Positions 8,917 to 17,376 of a stretch of DNA of 64,000 bases are shown here, piece by piece; position 1 is the stretch's first letter, and the number at the start of each line of letters is the position of its first letter. Position numbers and translations under genes: made by a program. Where the stretch lies: contig JAYPWI010000005.1 in NCBI GenBank assembly GCA_038135065.1, forward strand, positions 74,051 to 138,050. Reading direction: 5' to 3'. Under the pieces are notes generated by a model. The model was given only the letters and a program-made list of their open reading frames with translations. It was not told where the DNA came from and searched no databases. The stretch is from JAYPWI01 sp038135065 (GTDB lineage: Bacteria > Actinomycetota > Acidimicrobiia > Acidimicrobiales > Poriferisodalaceae).

Positions 8917-11284
8917 GCAGCGGTAACACCTCCGGCGGGTCGTACGCCTCGACCCGGGGCGCCTCGCCCTCGAAGCGCTCCACGTCGACGAGGCAGGTGT
9001 GCGCAGAGGGCCCCTGAGCCAGCCGCGAAGTGCCGACGTCCGCGGTGAGCACGTTGGGGTTGCCGGCGCGACACATACCCGTCTCGTCGGGGTCGTACCA
9101 CGCTCCGGTCGAGAGCTGCACGACCTCGGGCATCAGTCCGTCGTCGATCACCGCCCCCGCCAGACACGCGCCGCGCTCGTTGAACAGCCGTACGACGTCA
9201 CCGTCTGCGATCCCCCGCTCGGCCGCGGCGCGGGGGTGGATGCGAACGGGCTCCCGGCCCGCCACCTTGGTAGCCCGGCTCACCCGGCCGTGGTCGTATT
9301 GGCTGTGGAGGCGGGACGCAGGTTGGTTGGACACGAGATGGAGCGGAAACTGGTCGGCCTTGGCGCCCCCGAGCCGTTCGAACGGCTCGATCCACGCCGG
9401 GTGCCCGGGACAGTCGTCGTAGCCGTAGTTGGCCACCGTCTCGGAGAACAATTCGATGCGACCGCTTGGGGTCGGCAGCGGGCTGCCCTGTGGGTCAGCT
9501 CGGAACTGTTCGAGGAAAACCTGACGGTTGGCCCCCATGGGAGCCATTCCCTCGTGGAGGAGATACCCCGTCTCCCTGACCGCGGCATAGGTCGGAGCAT
9601 TCGGGTGCTCGGCCCGATAGATGTCGTACAGGGTGGCCACCCACTCATCGGCTGAGCGTCCCTCGGTGAATGTGTCACCGAACCCCAGCCGGCCGGCGAG
9701 TTCGCCCAGGATCCAGTAGTCGTCCCGGGCCCCCAGTGGCGGGTCGACCGCTCGGACCGCAGCCACCAGCATGGTCTCCTGACCGGCGAGGTCGTCACGC
9801 TCCAGCGGGGTCGTGGAGGGAAACACGATGTCGGCCCGCCGGGCCACCGGGGTCCAGAAGGGTTCATGCACGACGACGGTGTCAACCCCCTGCCAGGCCC
9901 GGCTCAGGCGATTGAGGTCCTGGTGGTGATGGAACGGGTTGCCTCCGGCCCAATAGATCATCCGAATGTCGGGGAACGTGCCCTCGGCGCCGTCGAAGTC
10001 GAAGCGCTGACCGGCTCCCTCGAGAAGTTCGGTGATGCGGGAGACCGAGATCACACAGCTGTCGTCAGGTCGACGCGGCAACGGCACGCCGGGTACCCGC
10101 GCTCGACGCTGGCCGGAACCCACATTCCCCTGGGCCCCGAACGGGTAGGCGACACCGCCACCCGGCAGACCGATCTGGCCGAGCGCAGCAGCTAGAGCGA
10201 AGATCGCCCAGTAGCTCTGCTCGCCGTGGTGGGCGCGCTGCAAGGACAACGACAGGTTCAGCAGGGTTCTGCAGGACGCGAGTTCGTGCGCCAGGTCGAT
10301 CACAGCGCTGGTCTCGATGCCACAGATGTCGGCCGCCCACGCGGCTGAGCGCACGACCCCGTCGGATCCCTCGAGATAGGCGGCCAGCACCTCCCATCCC
10401 GCGCAGTGGGTCGTGAGGAAGCCCTCGTCAGCCAGACCATCGACGACGAGGGTGTGGATCAAGCCAAGCATGAGCGCCACGTCGGTTCCCGGCCGAATGG
10501 GCATCCAGCGCGGCGAGAGTGCTGGGTCGATGTCATCGCGGAGCGGGGAGATGTTCAGAAAACGGGTTCCCCGTTCGGCAGCTCGCCGCATCCACTCGCC
10601 CGTGTGATGGGGACCCTGTCCTCCGAACGTCACCTGGGTGTTGCTGGAACGCATCCCACCGAAGCTGACCATCAGCTCGGTGTGCTCGGCTATCACCGAC
10701 CACGAGGTCTGCTCTGCGATCCCCTGGTGATACCCCATACCGATGATGTACGGGACCACGGTTTCCGCAGCCGATGCCGAGTACGTGCCTCGCACGTCCG
10801 TGTACCCGCCGAACATCCGCAGGAAGCGATGCACCTGGGTACCCGGGTAATGGAAACGCCCTGAGGACCCCCATCCGTAGCTGCCACCGAACACCGACGT
10901 GTGACCGAAACGGTCTCGGACCCGAGTCAGCTCCCCGGCCACCAAGTCGAGCGCATGATCCCACTCGACCTCCACGAACGGCTCCGACCCCCGCGCCTCG
11001 GGGCGAGTCCCCGGTCCTCCCTCGAGCCATGAGCGACGAACCGCAGGGCGACCGACGCGCAGTGCGGTGTGGTCCACCAGCGTCTCGGCGAAACGAGCGG
11101 GCGCAGGGTCGAGGTCGTGGCCAGCCACCTCGACAACGACGCCGTCACGGGTCCGAACCTGCAAGGGACCGAAGTGGGTTCCCAAATGGGTCGTTGCGCC
11201 ATCCCCCACGTCGTGCTCCCTCCGTCGCCTCTCGGCCAGTGATCTTGGCACGAAGCGACGGCCACCTCCCACAACGACCCGCAT
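8900..11284 (-). CDS. Molybdopterin oxidoreductase, DMSO/TMAO/biotin-sulfoxide reductase family
   Basis: A 794-residue molybdenum bis-MGD enzyme. The mid-N-terminal motif SYGWGSSGRFH supplies the serine expected to ligate Mo (about Ser140), as in DMSO, TMAO and biotin sulfoxide reductases. There is no N-terminal Cys cluster for an Fe-S centre. Further landmarks are QVTFGGQGPHH, WMPIRPGTDVALMLGL, the GGNPFHHHQDLNRL segment, and a C-terminal MGD-binding domain with HLVSNQPASRLHSQYD. No twin-arginine signal is visible from the start I use, so a cytoplasmic BisC-like enzyme is most likely. ATG 11284 follows GAGGGGG closely; the open frame extends upstream to 11527 without family similarity. No Fe-S or membrane partner gene is adjacent. 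Confidence 0.88.
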   Translation of the reverse strand: MRVVVGGGRRFVPRSLAERRRREHDVGDGATTHLGTHFGPLQVRTRDGVVVEVAGHDLDPAPARFAETLVDHTALRVGRPAVRRSWLEGGPGTRPEARGSEPFVEVEWDHALDLVAGELTRVRDRFGHTSVFGGSYGWGSSGRFHYPGTQVHRFLRMFGGYTDVRGTYSASAAETVVPYIIGMGYHQGIAEQTSWSVIAEHTELMVSFGGMRSSNTQVTFGGQGPHHTGEWMRRAAERGTRFLNISPLRDDIDPALSPRWMPIRPGTDVALMLGLIHTLVVDGLADEGFLTTHCAGWEVLAAYLEGSDGVVRSAAWAADICGIETSAVIDLAHELASCRTLLNLSLSLQRAHHGEQSYWAIFALAAALGQIGLPGGGVAYPFGAQGNVGSGQRRARVPGVPLPRRPDDSCVISVSRITELLEGAGQRFDFDGAEGTFPDIRMIYWAGGNPFHHHQDLNRLSRAWQGVDTVVVHEPFWTPVARRADIVFPSTTPLERDDLAGQETMLVAAVRAVDPPLGARDDYWILGELAGRLGFGDTFTEGRSADEWVATLYDIYRAEHPNAPTYAAVRETGYLLHEGMAPMGANRQVFLEQFRADPQGSPLPTPSGRIELFSETVANYGYDDCPGHPAWIEPFERLGGAKADQFPLHLVSNQPASRLHSQYDHGRVSRATKVAGREPVRIHPRAAAERGIADGDVVRLFNERGACLAGAVIDDGLMPEVVQLSTGAWYDPDETGMCRAGNPNVLTADVGTSRLAQGPSAHTCLVDVERFEGEAPRVEAYDPPEVLPLLSRGG

Positions 11285-11355
11285 GGCCCCCTCGAGTCCG
11301 CCAGGACGAGACCATCTCCGCCTCATGGCCGGAGGTGGACCGCCGATGGAGGACG

Positions 11356-12497
11356 ATGACCATGGCCGCATCTGCGCCGAGCACACCGACCGACCTCGAC
11401 TGGCTCGCCGATGCCTTGTGGCCGCAGGCGACTCCGCAGATCGCTCACGGCCACCGGTCCAGCGGCCTGCGCTTCGTTGCCAACCCACATCGCGCGCGGC
11501 CACGACTGCTGGTGCCCGCGGATTCACCTCGGGCCGCGGCCCAGAGCGTGCGGCGGTACCACGATGGGGCCTCCCCCGCTCACAGGTTGAAGATGGGATT
11601 CACCGAAGCAGCCCTTCGGGTCGGGGGCGCCCGATTCCTCCGCTCCCGTCGGATCACCATCGAACCTGGACCCGGCCCCGGGTTGGTCGACCTCCTCGCC
11701 GACCGGCTCGAACGCCCTATTGCCCGCTTCGCTGTCACCCTGGGGCCGCCCAGACCCAACCGCAAACCCGTCCTGCAGTTGTTCGACGAGCGTGGTTCGA
11801 CGATTGGCTTCGCAAAGGTATCGGTGGATCCCTTCACCGACGAGCTGGTGAGAAGGGAGAGCACCTGGCTCGAGTTGGCTCATCGGCATCGCGATCCCGC
11901 CCTCCGGGTACCGGCCGTTGTGTGGTCGGGCGAGATCGGAGACCAGTTCGTGTCCGTCGTCGCCCCAACATGGGCACGGCGCCGTCCGCCCTCAGACCCG
12001 TCGCCACCCCCCGCACTGCTCAGCGCCATTCACCGCATCAGCACCCCGGTGAGCGCCCCGGCCCTGGCGTCGGCCCCTGCACGGGCGCTCCTCAGCCTGT
12101 CTGACGGGCGCGCCGAGGAGGCTGTCGGATTGCTGAGCATCCCTGACGGCCACCGCTCGGCACTCGGCGCATGGCACGGCGACCTGACCCCGTGGAACCT
12201 CCTGTCCTCGACTGGGAAAGCGCTGAATCCGGACACCCCTTGGGGGCAGACCTGCTGCATCATCTCGTCGCAGTCGGCATGGAACTCCGCGGCCGCACAC
12301 CGGCCGACGCGCTGACCGCTGCCGTGGCGGCCTGGCCGTCAGCCGCCTCCGGTCTCGGGCTCGGCGAGATCGACCAACGAGTGGTCGAACAAGTCCTCGC
12401 CCTCGAATACGTGCGCCGCGATCTGGCCCTGGAAGCCGCAGACCGGCCGGTCAGCGGCCTCGGCGCTGCCGCCATCGCAAGGCTCCGCAGTGGCTGA
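11356..12497 (+). CDS. Phosphotransferase-fold (APH-like) protein, frameshifted
   Basis: The first frame runs from ATG 11356 (GGAGG 3 bases upstream) to a stop at 12315 and ends just after WHGDLTPWNLL, the catalytic loop of aminoglycoside-phosphotransferase-like kinases. The next expected motif, LDWE, is found at once in the +1 frame (12204 onward), which continues as a helical tail to 12497. One missing base, or two extra, near 12201-12204 would join them as NLLVLDWE. The rest reads normally on both sides, so this is either a sequencing error or a recent mutation. The restored stop overlaps the flippase start by 8 bases. Polysaccharide loci often carry such kinases, perhaps acting on a sugar; the substrate is unknown. 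Confidence 0.7.
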
Positions 12498-14025
12498 GGC
12501 CACCCGACAGCGCACCCACCTGCGGGACAACCTGCTGGCTGGCTTGTCCGTCGGGGGTGGCGTGTGCGCCGGCTTTGCCATGGTCGCCCTGGTGGCCCAC
12601 CAACGGGGGGCCGCCGTCGCCGGCGTCCTGTTCGGGGCGATCGGCCTGCACAACATCGTCGCCACGGCAGGAAAGCTGGGAACCGAAACCACCTTCGTGT
12701 ACTTCGGCGGCCGCCTACAAGGCACGTCGAAGGTGTCACGGCGGGCCCTGCGGCGGCTACTGACAATCGGCCTCGTGCCCGTCGTCGCCGTCTCGACAAC
12801 CTGCGCTGTGGGCTTCGTGTTGTCCGCCGACTTCATCGCTGGCTTCCTCATCGACCCTGCCAATCGGGAGGCCTACGCGTCGGCAATCCGGGTCCTGGCC
12901 CCGGCCATACCTGTGTGGGCCGTCACCCTTCCGTTGTTGGGCCTGACCCGCGGCCTGGGTGATGCCGCTCCCACAACGGTGGGCCTGCAGTTGGTCCAGC
13001 CGTTACAGCAGTTGCTGGCCGTCGGACTCTGCCTCGGCCTCGACGGCGGTATGACGGCCTTGACGCTCGCCTGGACGGTTCCCCTGATCATCACGCTCGC
13101 CCATGCAGTGTGGGCGGTGGCGCGCGTGTGGCGGACCCTGCCGCCTCGGGACCCGGGCGAGGGGCCACCGATGACCATCAGCCAGCGGGAGTTCTGGTCC
13201 CAGGCAGGACCTCGTGGGCTGGCCGGGACGCTGACCTCGGCCGTCGACCGACTCGGGGTGGTACTCGTCGGCTCACTCGGCTCGGCGCAGTTGGCGGGTT
13301 GCTGGGCGGTTGTGACCCGGCTTCTCGGCATCACATCCCGCCTGGTGACCTCGATGTCGCATTCCCTGAACGCTCGACTCCCAGCGCTCCTCGCCGACGG
13401 CAAGGTCGACGCCGGCTTGGCCGCAACGCGTCAGGCGACCCGCTGGACCGCAGTACCCATGCTGCCCGTCCTCTCGGTGCTGGCGGTCTTTCCTGAGGCT
13501 GTGCTCGCCGTATTCGGCATGGCCGGGGTTGACAATGGCCCCGAAGCGCTGCGCCTGGCCACCCTCGCCGCGCTAGCCGGCGTGGTACTCGGGCATGCTG
13601 ACAATCTCCTCCTGATGGCGGGTCGCAGCAGGACGGTTCTCTACGACACGATCCCGGCCCTCGTCATCCTCGTCGTCGGCACATCGAGCCTGCTGGGGGT
13701 CTGGGGCCTCCTCGGTGCCGCAATTGCGTGGATCGGATCGGCCTGGACGTATCGGCTGGCGGCCATGATCCAAGCACGGAACCTCCACGGTGGGTGGTTG
13801 ATCGACCGGCCACTGGGCACCGAGGTCGCGCTGGTTGCGAGCAGTTCCCTCGCCATTGGGTGGTGCCTGCGCCTGATCAGCGGTTCATCGATCGTCGCAG
13901 CGGCCACTGCCGGCCTCATCGGTTCCCTTGGCGCGATGGCCCGTCTGCTGCTTCACCAACCTTCCGCGGTCGCCTCACCACCCCCACAACGGCAGGCGTC
14001 GGTCAGTGCACGCACGCATGGGTGA
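12490..14025 (+). CDS. Polysaccharide flippase, MOP superfamily (Wzx-like)
   Basis: A 511-residue integral membrane protein with about 12-14 hydrophobic helices across nearly its whole length. It begins with an amphipathic LRDNLLAGLSVGGGVCAGFAMVA segment, typical of MATE/RfbX flippases that move lipid-linked oligosaccharides across the membrane. A central soluble loop (ISQREFWSQAGPRGLAG) separates the two halves, as in this superfamily. The C-terminal tail is Pro/Ser/Gln rich. The GTG start at 12490 overlaps the previous reading frame by 8 bases (GTGGCTGA). The neighbours (sulfotransferase, GTs, ligase, Wzz) support a glycan export role. Confidence 0.82.
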   Translation: MAEATRQRTHLRDNLLAGLSVGGGVCAGFAMVALVAHQRGAAVAGVLFGAIGLHNIVATAGKLGTETTFVYFGGRLQGTSKVSRRALRRLLTIGLVPVVAVSTTCAVGFVLSADFIAGFLIDPANREAYASAIRVLAPAIPVWAVTLPLLGLTRGLGDAAPTTVGLQLVQPLQQLLAVGLCLGLDGGMTALTLAWTVPLIITLAHAVWAVARVWRTLPPRDPGEGPPMTISQREFWSQAGPRGLAGTLTSAVDRLGVVLVGSLGSAQLAGCWAVVTRLLGITSRLVTSMSHSLNARLPALLADGKVDAGLAATRQATRWTAVPMLPVLSVLAVFPEAVLAVFGMAGVDNGPEALRLATLAALAGVVLGHADNLLLMAGRSRTVLYDTIPALVILVVGTSSLLGVWGLLGAAIAWIGSAWTYRLAAMIQARNLHGGWLIDRPLGTEVALVASSSLAIGWCLRLISGSSIVAAATAGLIGSLGAMARLLLHQPSAVASPPPQRQASVSARTHG

Positions 14026-14986
14026 AGCCCGCCGACGCTGCTGGTTGGCCCTCTTGGCGACCGCTTGGGCCCTTACGGCGTGCACCCAGACCCCGCCGCC
14101 ACCGGACGGTGCTGCGGCCCCCGTCACAGTCGAGTCCGGCCAGGCCGCAGCGGCCGCCACCATCGCTGACCCGTCCGCAACACCGCTTCCCGCCTCCTCG
14201 GTACCGCCAACTTCGGCCGCCAGCAGCACCACTGCGGGGCGGGGGGACAACCTCATGTGGGCGGACGAGTTCGACGGCACCGCACTGAATTCCTCGTGGT
14301 GGTCCTTCGAACACCCCTTTATGGGTCTCGAGCACGGATCGGTGCATCTCTACACACCTGATGCTGTGGCGGTCGCTGACGGCCTCCTCCACATCACGGC
14401 AACCCGTCTCGCAACCCCCGTCGACGTGGATCTCGATGCCGACGGAACGGCAGATCGGGCCCTGACCTGGTCATCGGGATTCATCACCACTCGTGAGTTG
14501 GTGGCCAGCGGTCCGGGCCTGGTCGAGGTCCGACTCAAGGCACCGGCCGGGCAAGGACTCTGGCCGGCGGTGTGGTTACGTCCCGCTTCGGGCGACTACG
14601 GAGGCTGGCCCCGCAGCGGCGAACTCGACGTTGTCGAGATCCTGGGCGGAAGTCCTCATGAGGCAGTGACCACCGCCCACTGGTGGAACGGTGGGCACAT
14701 GTTCGACGCTCGTACCACTGTCTTGCAGGACACCGACGACGGGTTCCACATCTATGCCCTCCGTTGGGGACCCGACGAGTTGGTGTGGTCGATCGACGGC
14801 ACGGTCGTCCATCGACTCTCCGACTGGCGCAGCGATCTCGGTCCACCCGGGTCACCCTTCGATCGCAGCTTCTACCTCAACATCAACCTTGCAGTTGGGG
14901 GTAGGTGGCCGGGCGCTCCGGACGAGGGGACACCCGAACCCTCGGTCCTGGAGGTCGACTGGATCCGCGTCCATGGTCCTTCGTGA
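14018..14986 (+). CDS. GH16 family lipoprotein (beta-glucanase/transglycosylase-like)
   Basis: Signal peptide with lipobox LTAC at about residues 17-20, then a Ser/Thr/Pro linker (about 25-75), then a family 16 glycoside hydrolase jelly roll. The catalytic signature ELDVVE (ExDxxE) is intact in the context WPRSGELDVVEILGG. It is preceded by GLWPAVWLRP and followed by the WSIDGTVVH and YLNINLAVGG strands that are typical of GH16. ATG 14018 overlaps the flippase stop by 8 bases. As a membrane-anchored outside enzyme in a glycan locus, it could trim, release or remodel the exported polymer; substrate not predictable. Confidence 0.85.
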   Translation: MGEARRRCWLALLATAWALTACTQTPPPPDGAAAPVTVESGQAAAAATIADPSATPLPASSVPPTSAASSTTAGRGDNLMWADEFDGTALNSSWWSFEHPFMGLEHGSVHLYTPDAVAVADGLLHITATRLATPVDVDLDADGTADRALTWSSGFITTRELVASGPGLVEVRLKAPAGQGLWPAVWLRPASGDYGGWPRSGELDVVEILGGSPHEAVTTAHWWNGGHMFDARTTVLQDTDDGFHIYALRWGPDELVWSIDGTVVHRLSDWRSDLGPPGSPFDRSFYLNINLAVGGRWPGAPDEGTPEPSVLEVDWIRVHGPS

Positions 14987-15034
14987 GGCTCCCGCCCCCT
15001 TTAGGCCGATAGGACATAGGCCGACAGAGTTCTC

Positions 15035-15598
15035 ATGCGCGTCATCACCCCGCTGCTGTTCGTGGTATGCGCCGTCTGTTCCTGCGCGGCGACAGAACAA
15101 GCCTCGCCGACCACGAGCAGTGCTGGACCGGCATCGTCGACCTCCACGGTGCCTGCGGACAACCTGGTACCCCCCACCCTTCCACGACAACAGCCAGCTA
15201 CCGACAATGGAGTTACGGGCGCGACGGAACCCCCCTCCGACCCGGGCGTCCGCAACGAAGCTCCATCTGCAACGGAGGGCCTGGACGACCAAACCCCTGC
15301 GGAGGGCCAGGTGCGAGCCGACGATCAGGCCGGCCCTGAGACGCCCCTGAACGCGGTGGGCAACCCCGTGACCCTCGACGAAGACGGATCACTGGCCTGC
15401 GCAGCCGCGGAAGTCCTCCTGACGGCCCTCGAGGAATCGACCGACCCGGCTCCTGCGCTGGCTCGGCTCGTGGAACACGGCGGGACGACGGCGAACCCGG
15501 ACCTGCGGGAGGCGGCCGCCGCCCTGGGAACTCCCGTGGAGATCGTCCAGGTCGTCGACGTCCTCGAGGTCTGCATTCTCCGAGGACATGAACTGTGA
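15035..15598 (+). CDS. Putative lipoprotein of unknown function
   Basis: A 187-residue protein. The signal peptide has cysteines at VCAVCSCAA, of which the Cys in VCSC best fits a lipobox. Residues about 22-110 are Ser/Thr/Pro/Glu rich and probably disordered. The C-terminal 70 residues form a compact helical region with two cysteines (LACAAAEVLL and EVCILRG) that could pair. I recognise no family. Its stop overlaps the next start in a GTGA tetranucleotide, so it is probably made together with the propeller protein. Upstream, the octamer TAGGCCGA occurs twice (15002 and 15017). Confidence 0.65.
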   Translation: MRVITPLLFVVCAVCSCAATEQASPTTSSAGPASSTSTVPADNLVPPTLPRQQPATDNGVTGATEPPSDPGVRNEAPSATEGLDDQTPAEGQVRADDQAGPETPLNAVGNPVTLDEDGSLACAAAEVLLTALEESTDPAPALARLVEHGGTTANPDLREAAAALGTPVEIVQVVDVLEVCILRGHEL

Positions 15599-17376
15599 CG
15601 AACAACGGCTCCGCTGAACACCACGAGGATGTCCTCGAACGCAGGCGCGTTCGACGGGCCCGCGTGTTCCTCGCCGCCCTGGCGTGCACGGTGATCGGCC
15701 TCCGGCTCGGCACCGGCACCGATGACGCAGCAGCCAACAGCGCAACCTCGACCGACGCGCATCCGGCCATCGACGTCGCCACCCTGGACAACATCCCAGT
15801 GGAGATATGGGGTGTCAGCGGCCAGATCCCGGGTCAAACCCAGACACCGACCCTGCAAGTGCTGGTCTGGGACATCCAGCAAGCGGGCGATCGCATCTTC
15901 GTGGGTGGCGGCTTTCTCAACGTGCAGGAACACCGGGACGCCGCGCCCATCGGCCAGCCGTACCTGGCCGCATTCGATCTCGATACGGGCGCCTGGGTGG
16001 ACACCTGCACTCCCCAGTTCGACCGCGCCGTCTACGCACTGACGGTGAACTCGTCGGGCCGCCTCGTCGTCGGAGGTGAGTTCACCTCGGTAAACGGACA
16101 GAACAGGGAAGGGCTCGTGGCCCTCGACCCAGCTACCTGCGAAGTCGATTCCGAGTTCGCAGGCTCTGTCGAGCGACCGTGGTCGACACGCAGGGCGGTC
16201 GTCCGAGAGCTCGAGATCATCGGCGACGACCTCTACGTGGTGGGCAACTTCAGCCACGCCTTGGGACCAGGTGGTCAGCGGGTTCGCATGTACAAGGCGA
16301 CCCGGATGCACGAGCGGTGGGGCACCATCGACACCCAGTGGCGGCCCGAGGTCACCGGCTCGGGGGTCTGGGGACTCGCCGTGGACCCGGGGAGGAACCG
16401 GGTCCATTTCACGGGGTACTTCACGTCGGTCAACGGGGTCCCGGGAAGCGGCTATTTCCATACGGTCGACACAGCCACCGGCGCCAGTGTCCCCGGCCTC
16501 ACGCCCCTGCCTCGCAACTATCCGCAAGGCCAACTCGAGATGTTCGACGTCGCCATGGGCGAGGACCTCGTGTTCGTGGCCGGAGAACAGCACATCGTGC
16601 AGATCCTCCATGCGCAGAACCACGACATGGATGGCTTCCATCACACCGGCAATCGCGGGTGTGGCGATCTCAACTTCGATTACTGCCGGGCCTTTTCTGG
16701 TGGCGCATACCAAGTCGCTGAACGCATCGGCGATGTGGTGTTCTCGGGCTGCCATTGCACGAGGGCTACTCGCAACGGGGTAGCCAATCACTTCTCGTCC
16801 TACACCCAGGAGCGGAGCGCCTTGAAGGTGATCTTCGCCTACGACGCATCCACGGGTGCCCTCATCGAGTCGTTCGACCCCGACGCCACGGTGCGAATGG
16901 ACGGAGCATGGGCCGTTGCCTCGGACACCAACGGCTGTCTCTACGTCGGCGGCGACTACGACAACCGCGGCGTTCGGGCCCAACTCGGGAGCTGGGCCGG
17001 CGGCTTCGTGAAGATGTGCCCGATCGGCTGGACGCCCCCCCAGGGCGGCGAGGATCCCGATCCGGGCGGCAACCCGCCCGACCCAGTTGGACCCGACACC
17101 CAGGCCCCGTCTACTCCCGAGAACCTCACTGCGACGGACCTCGGCGGTGGCAGCGTCGAGCTCACCTGGGACCCCTCGACCGACAACGTCGCTGTCGGCA
17201 GCTACCTCGTCTACCGCAACGGCAGCTACATCGGCTGGACCCCCGCCGACACGACCACCTACACCGACACGGGCCGCACCAACGGACTCACCTACACCTA
17301 CCAACTCCGAGCCGTCGACACCGCCGGCAACCGCAGCCCCAAAGCCATCCCCGCAATCATCACGCTCGCACCGTGA
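15595..17376 (+). CDS. Secreted beta-propeller protein with C-terminal FN3 domain
   Basis: A 593-residue exported protein. After a basic cytoplasmic stretch (LERRRVRRAR) comes one hydrophobic helix (about residues 24-42) that is either a signal peptide or an anchor. The centre is a propeller of delta-60/Kelch-like repeats with motifs such as IFVGGGF, LVVGGEFTSVNG and HFTGYFTSVNG, and several paired cysteines. A Gly/Pro linker with DPDPGG leads to one fibronectin type III domain (about residues 500-593) with VELTWDPSTDN. The start is GTG in a GTGA overlap with the lipoprotein stop; its own stop overlaps the Wzz gene in the same way. The context suggests a structural or binding part of the glycan machinery; no catalytic motif is seen. 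Confidence 0.75.
   Translation: MTNNGSAEHHEDVLERRRVRRARVFLAALACTVIGLRLGTGTDDAAANSATSTDAHPAIDVATLDNIPVEIWGVSGQIPGQTQTPTLQVLVWDIQQAGDRIFVGGGFLNVQEHRDAAPIGQPYLAAFDLDTGAWVDTCTPQFDRAVYALTVNSSGRLVVGGEFTSVNGQNREGLVALDPATCEVDSEFAGSVERPWSTRRAVVRELEIIGDDLYVVGNFSHALGPGGQRVRMYKATRMHERWGTIDTQWRPEVTGSGVWGLAVDPGRNRVHFTGYFTSVNGVPGSGYFHTVDTATGASVPGLTPLPRNYPQGQLEMFDVAMGEDLVFVAGEQHIVQILHAQNHDMDGFHHTGNRGCGDLNFDYCRAFSGGAYQVAERIGDVVFSGCHCTRATRNGVANHFSSYTQERSALKVIFAYDASTGALIESFDPDATVRMDGAWAVASDTNGCLYVGGDYDNRGVRAQLGSWAGGFVKMCPIGWTPPQGGEDPDPGGNPPDPVGPDTQAPSTPENLTATDLGGGSVELTWDPSTDNVAVGSYLVYRNGSYIGWTPADTTTYTDTGRTNGLTYTYQLRAVDTAGNRSPKAIPAIITLAP

Noticed and set aside
10774..11355. Upstream extension of the kinase-like frame
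   Set aside because: It is antisense to the molybdoenzyme gene. The start at 11356 has GGAGG and begins the recognisable protein.
15002..15024. Octamer TAGGCCGA repeated twice before the lipoprotein gene
   Set aside because: Only two copies with no symmetry; too weak to call an operator, though noted in the gene entry.
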